Of a DNA stretch of 64,000 nt, positions 8,366 through 16,438 are shown piece after piece. Position 1 is the stretch's first letter; the number at the start of each line of letters is the position of its first letter. Under the pieces are notes generated by a model that saw only the letters and a list, made by a program, of their open reading frames with translations, made no database searches and had not been told where the DNA came from. Position numbers and translations under genes: made by a program. Location of the stretch: positions 83,197 to 147,196 of the forward strand of contig CAZPGZ010000005.1 of the NCBI GenBank assembly GCA_964586075.1, given 5' to 3'. Source of the DNA: JBAZLV01 sp964586075. GTDB taxonomy: Bacteria; Nitrospirota; UBA9217.

Positions 8366-8461
8366 AATAGTGAGCAGGTTTATTGCTGAGAAGATTGCGT
8401 TCACATTTCCGTGATTCTGGTCCCCAATCCTAGCAAGTCTTTTCAGAAGGAGGGCTAACTC

Positions 8462-8845
8462 ATGAAAGTCTGCTTCCCAGTCCAACAAGATGAGGGTATG
8501 AAGAGTGTCTTGTATGATCATTTTGGTTCTGCCCCGATGATGGCGATTGTTGATACTGACGCGAATAGTGTGGTTATGCTTAAAAATCCAAATGAAGAAA
8601 ACACAGAGGGGATATGGAGTCCGCTCAACGCTCTGGCGAATGAAAAAATCGATGCAGTAGTTGTTGCCGGTATCGGGACGGGTGCGATTACAGGACTCAA
8701 GCAACGGGGAATAAAAGTGTATCGTGCGAAGAGTACAACGATTCAGGAAAATATAACGAAAATTAAAGCTGGAGAATTGACGGACGTCGGGGCTGAACAA
8801 TGCTGTAGTGGAAAAATCACGGTTAGGAATGCAGGCGCCAACTGA
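8462..8845 (+). CDS. MTH1175/NifX-fold Fe-Mo cluster-binding family protein (Orp-like 1)
   Basis: A 127-residue member of the dinitrogenase iron-molybdenum cofactor-biosynthesis fold (NifX/NifY/NifB C-terminal domain, MTH1175), an RNase H-like fold that binds metal-sulfur clusters. Visible signs: KVCFPVQQDEG start, YDHFGSAPMMAIVD, and the glycine-rich VVVAGIGTGAITGLKQRGIKVY. It ends with a CC pair (AEQCCSGK), possibly cluster ligands. The closest relative in the window is the protein at 18529, which shares MKxCFPVQxxEGMxSxxYxHFGSAP; both genes sit behind the same palindrome. An AGGAGG site precedes the ATG. Confidence 0.85.
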   Translation: MKVCFPVQQDEGMKSVLYDHFGSAPMMAIVDTDANSVVMLKNPNEENTEGIWSPLNALANEKIDAVVVAGIGTGAITGLKQRGIKVYRAKSTTIQENITKIKAGELTDVGAEQCCSGKITVRNAGAN

Positions 8846-8990
8846 TCCGCCAAAAAGGGAATTTATGGTTTCTAACCCACGTTGAATGTTGTGCCGTACG
8901 TATTTTGATTCCAGGCTATTTGGCCTGAAATCGACTCATGCTGCTTTCTCATCGTGTGACACACGAGGTTTTTTCAAGGGTGTATAAATA

Positions 8991-10403
8991 ATGAATACGT
9001 TCAACAAGAAAGAAAATACCACAAAAAAACCCGGTGTGAAAAAAGAGGTAGTGCAGTCCGTCGCAACCAAAGTAATTCTCGACAGTATTGCGGATGGCGT
9101 ATTTACTGTGGATCAAGACTGGAATATTACGTCTTTCAACCGTGCCGCCGAACGCATAACGGGGTTTCGCTCGGTTCAAGCTATCGGTCAGAAATGCTTC
9201 GATATCCTGCATGCTGACATCTGCCAATCTGGATGCGCATTGAATAAAACACTCAAAACTGGCAGCGAGCTTATTGAGCAAACGGTGAATATTCTGAATA
9301 GGGAAGGCAAACTTATACCGTTATCGATCAGTACTGCAATCTTGAAGGATGAAAAAGGAAATACGCTGGGTGGAGTCGAGACCTTTCGCGATCTATCGGC
9401 ACTGGAAGCGCTCAAGAAAGAAATCACACGTTCTTATTCACTTGGTGATATTATCAGCAAAAATCACGAAATCCGGGCTATCTTTGAAATACTTCCGAAT
9501 ATTGCAGATAGTGAGAGTACGGTTCTCATTCAGGGAGAAAGCGGGACGGGAAAGGAATTGTTTGCGCGGGCCATTCATAATTTAAGCAGACGAGGAAAAG
9601 GGCCGTTTGTTGCAGTCAACTGCGGAGCACTTCCCGATACTCTCCTTGAATCCGAGCTTTTCGGATACAAGCGTGGCGCATTCACCGACGCCAAACGGGA
9701 CAAACCGGGGCGCTTTGCGCTTGCCGCCGGCGGTACGCTCTTTTTGGATGAAGTAGGCGACCTCCCGCTTTCCCTTCAAGCTAAACTTCTTCGTGTTTTG
9801 CAGGAGAAGGAATACGAGCCTTTGGGTTCCACCAGCCCTGTAAAGGCTGATGTCCGGGTAATTGCTGCTACCAATCATAGACTATCCGATATGGTAGTCC
9901 AAAAGAATTTTCGTGAAGATTTATTTTACCGCCTCAATATTGTAAAAATCGAGCTTCCTCCTCTGCGCAGCCGGATGGAAGATATCCCGCTCCTCATCGA
10001 CCATTTCATCGAGAAAATGAACATCAGCAAGGGAAGAAAGATTGCAGGCATTTCAGATGACGTATTACGGTTGTTTATGACATACAATTTTCCTGGAAAC
10101 ATTCGTGAACTTGAAAACATTCTTGAGCACGCTTTTGTAATGTGCCGCAGTTCACTGATTACAATGAAACATCTTCCGCGGGACTTTCAAGATGCAACAA
10201 TTGTCGAGAGCACCCGCCACACCGGCGCATCAATGCGAGATCGCTTCGAAGAGTCTGAAGCTGAAATCATTAAAGAGGCCTTGAAAAGAAATCAGGGGCA
10301 TCGAGGCAAATCTGCTCAGGAACTCGGAATAAATCCGAGCACTCTTTGGCGAAAGATGAAAAAATACGGGATATCCAACAATACTATTGCGTTTCTGCAT
10401 TAA
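8991..10403 (+). CDS. PAS-containing sigma-54-dependent activator
   Basis: A 470-residue enhancer-binding protein. Residues 24-140 form a PAS domain with three closely placed Cys (C69, C78, C82, in CFDILHADICQSGC), a pattern suited to an Fe-S or redox sensor. Residues about 150-390 are the AAA+ domain: Walker A GESGTGKE (182-189), sigma-54 contact loop GAFTDA (229-234; usual form GAFTGA), Walker B FLDEVGD. The end is a Fis-type helix-turn-helix (GKSAQELGINPSTLWRKMKKYGI). It lies directly before the sigma-54 promoter of the ORP-like operon, paralleling DVU2106, the activator of the Desulfovibrio orp operons. That function is inferred from context. Confidence 0.88.
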   Translation: MNTFNKKENTTKKPGVKKEVVQSVATKVILDSIADGVFTVDQDWNITSFNRAAERITGFRSVQAIGQKCFDILHADICQSGCALNKTLKTGSELIEQTVNILNREGKLIPLSISTAILKDEKGNTLGGVETFRDLSALEALKKEITRSYSLGDIISKNHEIRAIFEILPNIADSESTVLIQGESGTGKELFARAIHNLSRRGKGPFVAVNCGALPDTLLESELFGYKRGAFTDAKRDKPGRFALAAGGTLFLDEVGDLPLSLQAKLLRVLQEKEYEPLGSTSPVKADVRVIAATNHRLSDMVVQKNFREDLFYRLNIVKIELPPLRSRMEDIPLLIDHFIEKMNISKGRKIAGISDDVLRLFMTYNFPGNIRELENILEHAFVMCRSSLITMKHLPRDFQDATIVESTRHTGASMRDRFEESEAEIIKEALKRNQGHRGKSAQELGINPSTLWRKMKKYGISNNTIAFLH

Positions 10404-10505
10404 CATATTGCAATATATTTCATTTCTGCAATACTCAATTTTTTGTCCCAGAAAATTCTTATTCGTAAACCTCCTATTTTATGACAAAAACCTCTCATAA
10501 CAGAT

Positions 10506-10521
10506 TGGCACCTTTTTTGCT
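10506..10521 (+). promoter_or_regulatory. Sigma-54 promoter of the ORP-like operon
   Basis: TGGCAC-CTTTT-TTGCT is a perfect -24/-12 match. It lies in the 388-base gap between the sigma-54 activator gene and the operon starting at 10792. Upstream, TATTGCAATA (10405-10414) and nearby CTGCAATA/CTGCATTA copies are possible activator-binding sites. Confidence 0.88.
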
Positions 10522-10589
10522 TAGTAACGTCGTAATTATTCAGTGCAATCATTAACCCCTGAATAACGAAGAGAGCATGATGCCGGTCT

Positions 10590-10688
10590 ATGCATGATTC
10601 ATTTGTCAAGCATCTCCTGAATGCGGAAGCAACGGGCGGTGAATATTCTCAGGAGGAATCGGTTCACTTGCAAAGAATGGCCTGCTAG
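10590..10688 (+). CDS. Possible 32-residue peptide in the ORP leader
   Basis: A short frame (starting MHDSFVKHLLNAEATGGEY, ending RMAC) lies downstream of the sigma-54 promoter. It has an amphipathic, protein-like composition but no strong ribosome site. It may be a real small gene or chance. Confidence 0.25.
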   Translation: MHDSFVKHLLNAEATGGEYSQEESVHLQRMAC

Positions 10689-10708
10689 AATCCTCGTTCG
10701 AAGTCACT

Positions 10709-10795
10709 ATGGAAAGACTCAGACCTGCGGCGGTAGGAGTTACAACTGCGAAACACCATCCTGTAAAAAATTTTATTAGTTCGAGGTCCTTATGA
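10709..10795 (+). CDS. Possible 28-residue leader overlapping the next start
   Basis: A short frame (starting MERLRPAAVGVTTAKHH) whose TGA overlaps the ATG at 10792 as ATGA. The coupling-style overlap is the only support; no ribosome site or known family. Confidence 0.2.
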   Translation: MERLRPAAVGVTTAKHHPVKNFISSRSL

Positions 10796-11157
10796 GGGTC
10801 GCAATACCTGTTTTTGGAAAAAGAATTTCTCCGCGATTTGATTTTGCGCCTTATTTCGGACTTGTGGACATTAAAGATAAGAAGATTATTGAAAACAAAA
10901 CTATTTACAGTGAGGGATGGGGAAACATTGATCGAGTCGCAAAATTGAAAGATTTAAACGTAGATACTTTAATTTGTGGAGGGCTGCCTGATTATCTGTT
11001 AGGCATTCTGCAGAATAGCGGAATTCGGGTCATCCCTTGGATAGCAGGTAATGCTGATGAAGCGTTATCCCTTTTTCTCCGGGATCAGTTGGCTCAGGGC
11101 ATGGTTGTGTGTTCAGGCAGAAAGAAGGGATATCGTTGCAGGAGAGGAACTGAATAA
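10792..11157 (+). CDS. MTH1175/NifX-fold protein (Orp-like 2)
   Basis: A 121-residue NifX-fold protein: MRVAIPVFGKRISPRFDFAPYFGLVDI start, then the glycine-rich VDTLICGGLPDYLLGILQNSGIRVIPWIAGNADEAL. It lacks the HFG motif near residue 20 and instead has RFDFAPYF, so it is the divergent subtype found beside the ATPases in ORP-type clusters. It is the first well-supported gene after the sigma-54 promoter. A role in binding or carrying a metal-sulfur cluster is inferred from the family. Confidence 0.8.
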   Translation: MRVAIPVFGKRISPRFDFAPYFGLVDIKDKKIIENKTIYSEGWGNIDRVAKLKDLNVDTLICGGLPDYLLGILQNSGIRVIPWIAGNADEALSLFLRDQLAQGMVVCSGRKKGYRCRRGTE

Positions 11158-11222
11158 CCCAAGTTGTTTTCTCGTGTTTAACAGAGGAAAATTTCTTTTT
11201 CTTGTAATAAGGACGAAAATTT

Positions 11223-11450
11223 ATGCAAGAAGGAAGAAAAACATGGGGTGCACAAGGGAAAGGTTGTAGAGGTCAAGGGTCTGGGTGACAGAGGGGGCCT
11301 TTGGGGACCGGCTCTAGCGGTGAGTGCGTCTGTCCGGCATGCGGGCATAAAGAGACACATGTTCGCGGTAAACCGTGTACAGAGAAAGATTGTCCGAAGT
11401 GTGGAACAAAGATGATGCGGCAGGAAAATAGAAATGTGAAAGGAGAATAA
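11223..11450 (+). pseudogene. Small zinc-ribbon protein gene with in-frame TGA
   Basis: A 75-codon frame from ATG 11223 is interrupted by TGA at 11286-11288 (codon 22). Before it is a Gly/Gln/Arg-rich stretch (MQEGRKTWGAQGKGCRGQG); after it, in the same frame, are intact Cys pairs (GECVCPACG, PCTEKDCPKCGTKM) typical of the small zinc-ribbon or rubredoxin-like proteins that travel with MTH1175 genes. It ends 5 bases before the next gene, and its AAAGGAG end serves as that gene's ribosome site. Either a nonsense mutation (for example CGA to TGA) in a still-conserved gene, or recoding. No convincing SECIS hairpin was found, so pseudogene or sequence error is preferred. Confidence 0.5.
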
Positions 11451-11454
11451 AGCT

Positions 11455-11829
11455 ATGCCAAGAGAAGATGGAACAGGGCCTCTGGGGATGGGATTAATGT
11501 CAGGAAAAGGGGCTGGATATTGTGGTGGATACACCTTTAATAAGCCTGCATTTGAAAATTGCACGAATAAGGGTTTTGGTTGGAGTTGCGGATTCGGAAT
11601 ATGCGGTTTTGGCCGCGGAAGCAGAGGATGGCGGCATCAATTTTATGCCACAGGATTGCCTGGCTGGGTAAGGGGAAGTGCGACACAGGGAGCATACCAG
11701 ACATTAGACAAAGATATCGAAAAAAAAAATCTCAACAATCGAGTTGCATCGCTGAAGGCGCAAATTGATCAAATCAATAAGACTATTGAACATATAGAAA
11801 AAGCGTCCTTGACAAGTGCATCGGGATAA
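11455..11829 (+). CDS. DUF5320-type glycine-rich small protein
   Basis: A 124-residue protein with the signature start MPREDGTGPLGMGLMSGKGAGYCGGY, followed by a Gly/Phe/Cys-rich segment (GFGWSCGFGICGFGRGSRG), the FYATGLPGW motif and a C-terminal coiled coil (LNNRVASLKAQIDQINKTIEHIEKA). This layout is the DUF5320 family, almost always found next to MTH1175-like genes and Mrp ATPases. Function is unknown; the coiled coil suggests oligomerisation and the Cys residues could bind metal. An AAAGGAG site precedes the ATG. Confidence 0.75.
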   Translation: MPREDGTGPLGMGLMSGKGAGYCGGYTFNKPAFENCTNKGFGWSCGFGICGFGRGSRGWRHQFYATGLPGWVRGSATQGAYQTLDKDIEKKNLNNRVASLKAQIDQINKTIEHIEKASLTSASG

Positions 11830-11869
11830 GCATTAAATAAGAAAAAAATACTTTGTAGAGGAGTCATGT

Positions 11870-12229
11870 ATGAAAATAGCGCTTACAACATCAGAAAACA
11901 GTCTTGATGCTCCTCTTGACAGCCGTTTTGGGCGTGCGCAGAAATTTCTCATTTATGATCTCGAAAACGGGACATTCGAATCGATTGATAATGCGCAAAA
12001 CCTCAATGCGGCACAAGGTGCAGGGATTCAGTCTGCCCAGAACGTTGTGAATGCCGGCGTTAAATGTGTAATTACGGGGCATTGCGGACCAAAGGCATTT
12101 CGCGTTCTCACGGCAGCGGGAATAGGTGTGTATTGCACCGAGGGAATTACGATTGCGCAGGCGTTGGAACGCTTTAAATCCGGCTCTCTTCAGAAAGCAG
12201 AATTTGCCGATGTCGAAGGGCACTGGTAA
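11870..12229 (+). CDS. MTH1175/NifX-fold protein (Orp-like 3)
   Basis: A 119-residue protein with the canonical MTH1175 pattern: MKIALTTSENSLDAPLDSRFGRAQKFLIYDL, NAAQGAGIQSAQNVVNAGVKCVITGHCGPKAFRVLTAAGIGVY. The His-Cys in TGHCGPKA sits where cluster ligands are expected. Its last base is the first base of the next gene (TAATG), so it is coupled to the MinD-type ATPase. This is the organisation of the Desulfovibrio orp genes. Confidence 0.87.
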   Translation: MKIALTTSENSLDAPLDSRFGRAQKFLIYDLENGTFESIDNAQNLNAAQGAGIQSAQNVVNAGVKCVITGHCGPKAFRVLTAAGIGVYCTEGITIAQALERFKSGSLQKAEFADVEGHW

Positions 12230-13092
12230 TGAAAATTGCAGTTGCTTCAGGCAAAGGAGGCACAGGTAAAACAACGGTTGCAGTGAATCTGGCGCGAGTG
12301 GTTGACTCGCCTGTACAACTTCTTGACTGCGATGTGGAGGAACCGAACGCTCATCTGTTTTTACAAAAAGCACATCCCATTCAAGAGGAAACTGTCAGCA
12401 TTCCGGTTCCCCGGGTGGTTGAATTACTGTGTGATGGGTGCGGAGAATGCAGTCGTTTTTGCGAGTACCGTGCAATAGTGTCATTGGGAACAAAACCGCT
12501 TGTTTTCCAGGAGATGTGCCATGGTTGTGGCGGATGTGCGAAGGCTTGCCCCAAAAAAGCCATCCATGAGTCAGAATGTCGCATTGGCGTGATAAAAACC
12601 GAGCAGATGGAACATATTACCCTCATTCAGGGCTGTCTTGATGTTGGTGTACCGATGGCTCCGCCGGTTATTCGCGCTGTCAAGACTCGTCAACTAAAAG
12701 ATGGTTTCATAATTCTCGATGCGCCGCCGGGCACATCGTGCCCGGTCATCACAACGATTAGAGGAGTGGACTTTGTGCTGCTTGTGACTGAGCCGACGCC
12801 GTTTGGTCTTCACGACCTCACCTTGGCAGTCGATATGGTACGAGAACTGAATGTTCCGTTTGGAATTGTTATCAATCGCATGGGCATCGGCGATGATCGT
12901 GTTCATTCGTTCTGTAGAAATGAGAATATAGCCATTCTGCTGGAAATTCCCAATGATCGAAAAATTGCGGAAGCATACTCCAGGGGAGAATTGATCGTTG
13001 ATACCCTGCCTGCATATCGCAGCCATTTCAGGAAGTTATTAGAAAATGTGGTTGCGTATTGTGAAAAGAAAAATATCGGAGCTGTAGGATGA
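12229..13092 (+). CDS. Ferredoxin-type MinD/Mrp ATPase A
   Basis: A 287-residue P-loop ATPase with an inserted bacterial ferredoxin domain. Deviant Walker A GKGGTGKTT at residues 8-16; two [4Fe-4S] motifs at C68-C71-C74-C78 and C97-C100-C103-C107; ATPase second half with DAPPGTSCP and VTEPTPFGLHDL. This matches the paired Fe-S ATPases (DVU2103/DVU2104 type) of the ORP complex. The likely job is ATP-driven handling or reduction of metal-sulfur clusters with the NifX-fold partners. It overlaps the next gene by 4 bases (ATGA). Confidence 0.9.
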   Translation: MKIAVASGKGGTGKTTVAVNLARVVDSPVQLLDCDVEEPNAHLFLQKAHPIQEETVSIPVPRVVELLCDGCGECSRFCEYRAIVSLGTKPLVFQEMCHGCGGCAKACPKKAIHESECRIGVIKTEQMEHITLIQGCLDVGVPMAPPVIRAVKTRQLKDGFIILDAPPGTSCPVITTIRGVDFVLLVTEPTPFGLHDLTLAVDMVRELNVPFGIVINRMGIGDDRVHSFCRNENIAILLEIPNDRKIAEAYSRGELIVDTLPAYRSHFRKLLENVVAYCEKKNIGAVG

Positions 13093-13979
13093 AAGAATTG
13101 GTTATCATCAGCGGCAAGGGAGGAACGGGCAAGACCAGTCTTGCAGCATCCTTTGCTGTCCTGGCCGATGGAGCAATCATTGCTGATTGCGATGTGGATG
13201 CGGCGGATCTGCACCTTGTGCTTTCACCAGAAGTTCTGGAGCGTTACGAGTTTCGCAGTGGGCATGAGGCGATAATTCGGCGAATAGACTGCGTTGGATG
13301 TGGTGTCTGCAGAGAAAATTGCCGATTTGGAGCGGTAATACAAATTCAAGCAGAGTCTCGAAAAAATATGTTCTCGATTGATTCGGTTCTGTGTGAAGGA
13401 TGTGGTGTTTGTGTCAGGTTCTGCCCACAGCATGCTATTGATTTTCCTGAACGCTTGTGTGGCGAGTGGATGATATCGGAAACCCGATGTGGTTCCATGG
13501 TCCATGCACGTTTAGGAATTGCAGCAGAAAATTCTGGAAAACTTGTTTCTACCGTGCGCAAGGAGGCGAGGCGCAAGGCAGAACAGGATGGGAAAAAACT
13601 CATAATTACCGATGGGCCACCAGGCATCGGTTGTCCGGTCATTGCCTCGTTAACGGGTGCGTCTGTGGTATTGATTGTTACAGAACCGACTGTCTCCGGT
13701 ATGCACGATTTAGAGAGAGTTCTCTCTTTATCAAGACACTTCGGCATTCCTGCTTTGGTTTGCGTAAATAAGTGGGACATTAATCCAGAATTAACCTATA
13801 GAATTGAAAAAACAGCTGTCAAATCAGGGGCGGAGTGTACAGAGAGGATACCTTACGACAAGACCGTTACCGCTGCACAGCTGAACAAACTCGCTGTTGT
13901 TGAATTCGAGAACGGAAACAATATAGCAGCTAAAAGAATAAGGGAGGTATGGAAAACGATATGCAGGAAGCTTCAATGA
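13089..13979 (+). CDS. Ferredoxin-type MinD/Mrp ATPase B
   Basis: A 296-residue partner of the preceding ATPase with the same plan: Walker A GKGGTGKTS (residues 9-17), [4Fe-4S] motifs at C68-C71-C74-C78 and C102-C105-C108-C112, then DGPPGIGCPVIASL and VTEPTVSGMHDL. Two such ATPases are encoded side by side in ORP-type operons and probably act as a heterodimer. Start overlaps the upstream gene; the end overlaps the IscU-Mrp gene, so all three are translationally coupled. Confidence 0.9.
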   Translation: MKELVIISGKGGTGKTSLAASFAVLADGAIIADCDVDAADLHLVLSPEVLERYEFRSGHEAIIRRIDCVGCGVCRENCRFGAVIQIQAESRKNMFSIDSVLCEGCGVCVRFCPQHAIDFPERLCGEWMISETRCGSMVHARLGIAAENSGKLVSTVRKEARRKAEQDGKKLIITDGPPGIGCPVIASLTGASVVLIVTEPTVSGMHDLERVLSLSRHFGIPALVCVNKWDINPELTYRIEKTAVKSGAECTERIPYDKTVTAAQLNKLAVVEFENGNNIAAKRIREVWKTICRKLQ

Positions 13980-15214
13980 ATACACGGATTGTACCAGCTG
14001 CATTTGGACCATTAAAAGGGGCGCATGCCAATGCTCGTATTACCGGACCGTGCGGCGACACTATGGAGTTTTGGCTTAATGTGCAGGGCGGCAAAATATC
14101 GGATGTTGGATTTACTACCGATGGATGTGAACATTCTATTCTTTGTGGGAGCACGGCTGCCGGTTTGGCAAGAGGAAAAACACTTGAAAATGTTGAGTCG
14201 ATAAATCAATCCATGATTCTGGCCACTGCGGGTAATATACCGGCAGAGTCTGAACATTGCGCCCTTCTTGCAGCAAATACTCTTTTGTCAGCCATTCAAC
14301 AATATCGGGTACGATATAATTTGCCACAAAAAAAATCAACACATGAAGAATGCAAATCATGTAGTGATAACTCGTGTAGTGCTAAAAATGTGCAACCGGG
14401 AGAGCGCCCTGAAGATTTTGAGGTACGCCAGGCGCTTAAAAAAAGACTGTGTCGAATTAGCCATAAGATAATAGTACTGTCAGGAAAAGGCGGTGTCGGA
14501 AAAAGCACCGTGGCGGTAAATCTGGCTACAGCGCTATTCCATACGGGAAAAAGAGTAGGTTTACTCGATGCAGATATGCACGGTCCGAGTATGCCCACTA
14601 TGCTGAAAACGGGAAATGTCCCGATAATGACGGATGGGCAGAGTATCTTGCCTGTTCAGATTAACGGTCTTAAGGTTATGTCAACAGGTTTTCTCTCGGA
14701 ACAGCGCGACGAAGCGATTATATGGCGAGGACCCATGAAAATGAGCGTCATACGACAGTTTCTTAAGGATGTTGATTGGGGAGAACTTGATTATCTTGTG
14801 ATCGATTCACCCCCCGGAACCGGGGACGAACCGCTTGCGCTTTGCCAATTAATTGACGACGCCGACGGTGCAATTGTCGTAACCACACCACAGGAAGTAG
14901 CTGCAGCCGATGTCAGGAAGTCTGTCAACTTTTGCCGAGTTCTAGACTTGCCCGTTCTGGGAATTATTGAAAATATGAGTGGATTCGTCTGCCCAAAGTG
15001 CGGAGAAGTAACCAACATCTTTAATTCCGGAGGAGGTGAAAAAATAGCCGAAGAATTTCATATTCCCTTTTTGGGGAAAATTCCTGTCGATCCGGCTGTC
15101 GGCAAAGCTTGCGATGAAGGAACTCCCTATCTTCATAAGGGTAACAGGTCGGAAACCGCAAAGGCGTTCGAAAAAGTGATTACCGGAGTACTTGAACAGC
15201 TGAAGACAGCATAG
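13961..15214 (+). CDS. mrp: IscU/NifU-like scaffold fused to Mrp/NBP35 ATPase
   Basis: A protein of about 417 residues with two domains. Residues 1-120 resemble the IscU scaffold: GPCGD (C31), TTDGCEHSILC (C56, C62) and SEHCALLAANTL (C100) align with the three cluster Cys and the Asp of IscU. A short Cys-rich linker (ECKSCSDNSC) follows. Residues 165-417 are an Mrp/ApbC ATPase: Walker A GKGGVGKST (175-183), DSPPGTGDEPL and the CPKCG pair that holds a bridging 4Fe-4S cluster. Fe-S assembly and transfer is the expected role. ATG 13949 is unlikely (ribosome site one base away); ATG 13976 is a good alternative, overlapping the upstream stop as ATGA. Confidence 0.88.
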   Translation: MQEASMNTRIVPAAFGPLKGAHANARITGPCGDTMEFWLNVQGGKISDVGFTTDGCEHSILCGSTAAGLARGKTLENVESINQSMILATAGNIPAESEHCALLAANTLLSAIQQYRVRYNLPQKKSTHEECKSCSDNSCSAKNVQPGERPEDFEVRQALKKRLCRISHKIIVLSGKGGVGKSTVAVNLATALFHTGKRVGLLDADMHGPSMPTMLKTGNVPIMTDGQSILPVQINGLKVMSTGFLSEQRDEAIIWRGPMKMSVIRQFLKDVDWGELDYLVIDSPPGTGDEPLALCQLIDDADGAIVVTTPQEVAAADVRKSVNFCRVLDLPVLGIIENMSGFVCPKCGEVTNIFNSGGGEKIAEEFHIPFLGKIPVDPAVGKACDEGTPYLHKGNRSETAKAFEKVITGVLEQLKTA

Positions 15215-15320
15215 CGCCCGATAAAGATATAAAATGACAACGAATACTCAATTTATTAAAAATTAACTTAGGAAGTCAGAATGAATACAGCAAGACGTTA
15301 TTGCAACAAAGGAGAATACG

Positions 15321-15659
15321 ATGAAAATTGCTATTCCTATAGCCAATGGGGTTCTTGGAGCACATTTTGGACATTGCGAAAAGTTTGCTTTTATTGACGT
15401 TGATCCGGTTGCAAAAAAAATGCTAGGGAAACAAGAGGTGGTTCCACCGCCGCATCAGCCTGGGCTCTTACCACCGTGGCTGGCTGATCGTGGTGTGAAT
15501 ATGATCATTGCGGGCGGCATGGGGCAGCGGGCGTTAGGATTGTTTGCCCAACAGAATATTTCGGTTATAGTCGGAGCGGCTGCTGCTGCGCCTGAAGAAT
15601 TAGTAAATCAGTATCTTGCAGGAACTCTTAAAACAGGTTCAAATGTGTGTGATCATTGA
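15321..15659 (+). CDS. MTH1175/NifX-fold protein (Orp-like 4)
   Basis: A 112-residue member of the same fold: MKIAIPIANGVLGAHFGHCEKFAFIDVD, a PPPHQPGLLPPWLADRG segment and MIIAGGMGQRALGLFAQQNISVIVGAA. The HFGHC motif and the proline/His segment are hallmarks of the subtype next to Mrp proteins. It follows the IscU-Mrp gene after 106 bases, with an AAAGGAG site before ATG. It may be the client or carrier for the Mrp-bound cluster. Confidence 0.87.
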   Translation: MKIAIPIANGVLGAHFGHCEKFAFIDVDPVAKKMLGKQEVVPPPHQPGLLPPWLADRGVNMIIAGGMGQRALGLFAQQNISVIVGAAAAAPEELVNQYLAGTLKTGSNVCDH

Positions 15660-15713
15660 CGTCAAAGAGAGCAGTAACTTGCGAGAATAATTTCTATGCT
15701 ATTTGATGTCTGA

Positions 15714-16409
15714 ATGGAGTTAATCTTGGAAGAAAAGGTCATCAACGATAAAAAAATGTTATTTATGACAAAAAATCGTCGGATTCCTGTCGCTGATGAG
15801 GGATGGATTTTTATCCTGCCTCTCAGCATTGTTACAGCGATCCTTTTTGCAGCTAGCTGGATGGTCATGGGGTGTATTGTGCTCATCCTTACGTGTTTTG
15901 TCCTCTTTTTCTTCAGAGATCCTGAACGGACTATTTCGGAAGGACGTGCCGCAGTACTTTCGCCTGCGGATGGCACAGTGGTTGCAATAAAAGATGTCTA
16001 TGAAACTGATTATCTTCAACAGGATGTAAAACAGATCAGTATTTTCTTGTCCATATTTAATGTTCATGTAAATCGTTCTCCGATAGATGGGGTTGTCGAA
16101 CTTGTTAAATACAATCCTGGAAAATTTCATATAGCCTCCTTGGATAAGGCGTCGATTTACAATGAACAGGTTGCCGTTGTTATTGCAGATAGAAAACAGA
16201 AAATCCTCGTCAAGCAAATTGCCGGTATTATTGCACGTCGCATTGTTTGTTATGCCAAACGAGGTGAAATGCTCAGAAGAGGTGATCGCTACGGAATGAT
16301 TCGGTTTGGTTCACGGGTTGATTTATATTTACCGAAAGAGTCGGAAATCAGGGTAAAAGTAGGTGACAAACTCAAGGGAGGTCTGGACAGCATCGGTCTG
16401 ATAAAGTAA
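15714..16409 (+). CDS. psd: Phosphatidylserine decarboxylase-related protein (short type)
   Basis: A 231-residue membrane enzyme of the short Psd subfamily: two N-terminal membrane spans (FILPLSIVTAILFAASW, MGCIVLILTCFVLFF), RDPER, SPADGTVVAI, FLSIFNVHVNRSPIDG and the self-cleavage site GS in MIRFGSRVDLYLP, where Ser becomes the pyruvoyl group. It decarboxylates phosphatidylserine to phosphatidylethanolamine; some relatives act on archaetidylserine. It appears to be a housekeeping gene sitting within the metal-cluster region. The start has a weak ribosome site; a start near 15756 is possible. Confidence 0.88.
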   Translation: MELILEEKVINDKKMLFMTKNRRIPVADEGWIFILPLSIVTAILFAASWMVMGCIVLILTCFVLFFFRDPERTISEGRAAVLSPADGTVVAIKDVYETDYLQQDVKQISIFLSIFNVHVNRSPIDGVVELVKYNPGKFHIASLDKASIYNEQVAVVIADRKQKILVKQIAGIIARRIVCYAKRGEMLRRGDRYGMIRFGSRVDLYLPKESEIRVKVGDKLKGGLDSIGLIK

Positions 16410-16438
16410 AAAATCAATTACTTCAATGGGGATGTTAA

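Noticed and set aside
8183..8800. Leftward 205-codon frame over the first Orp-like gene
   Set aside because: It is antisense to a well-supported gene and resembles no family.
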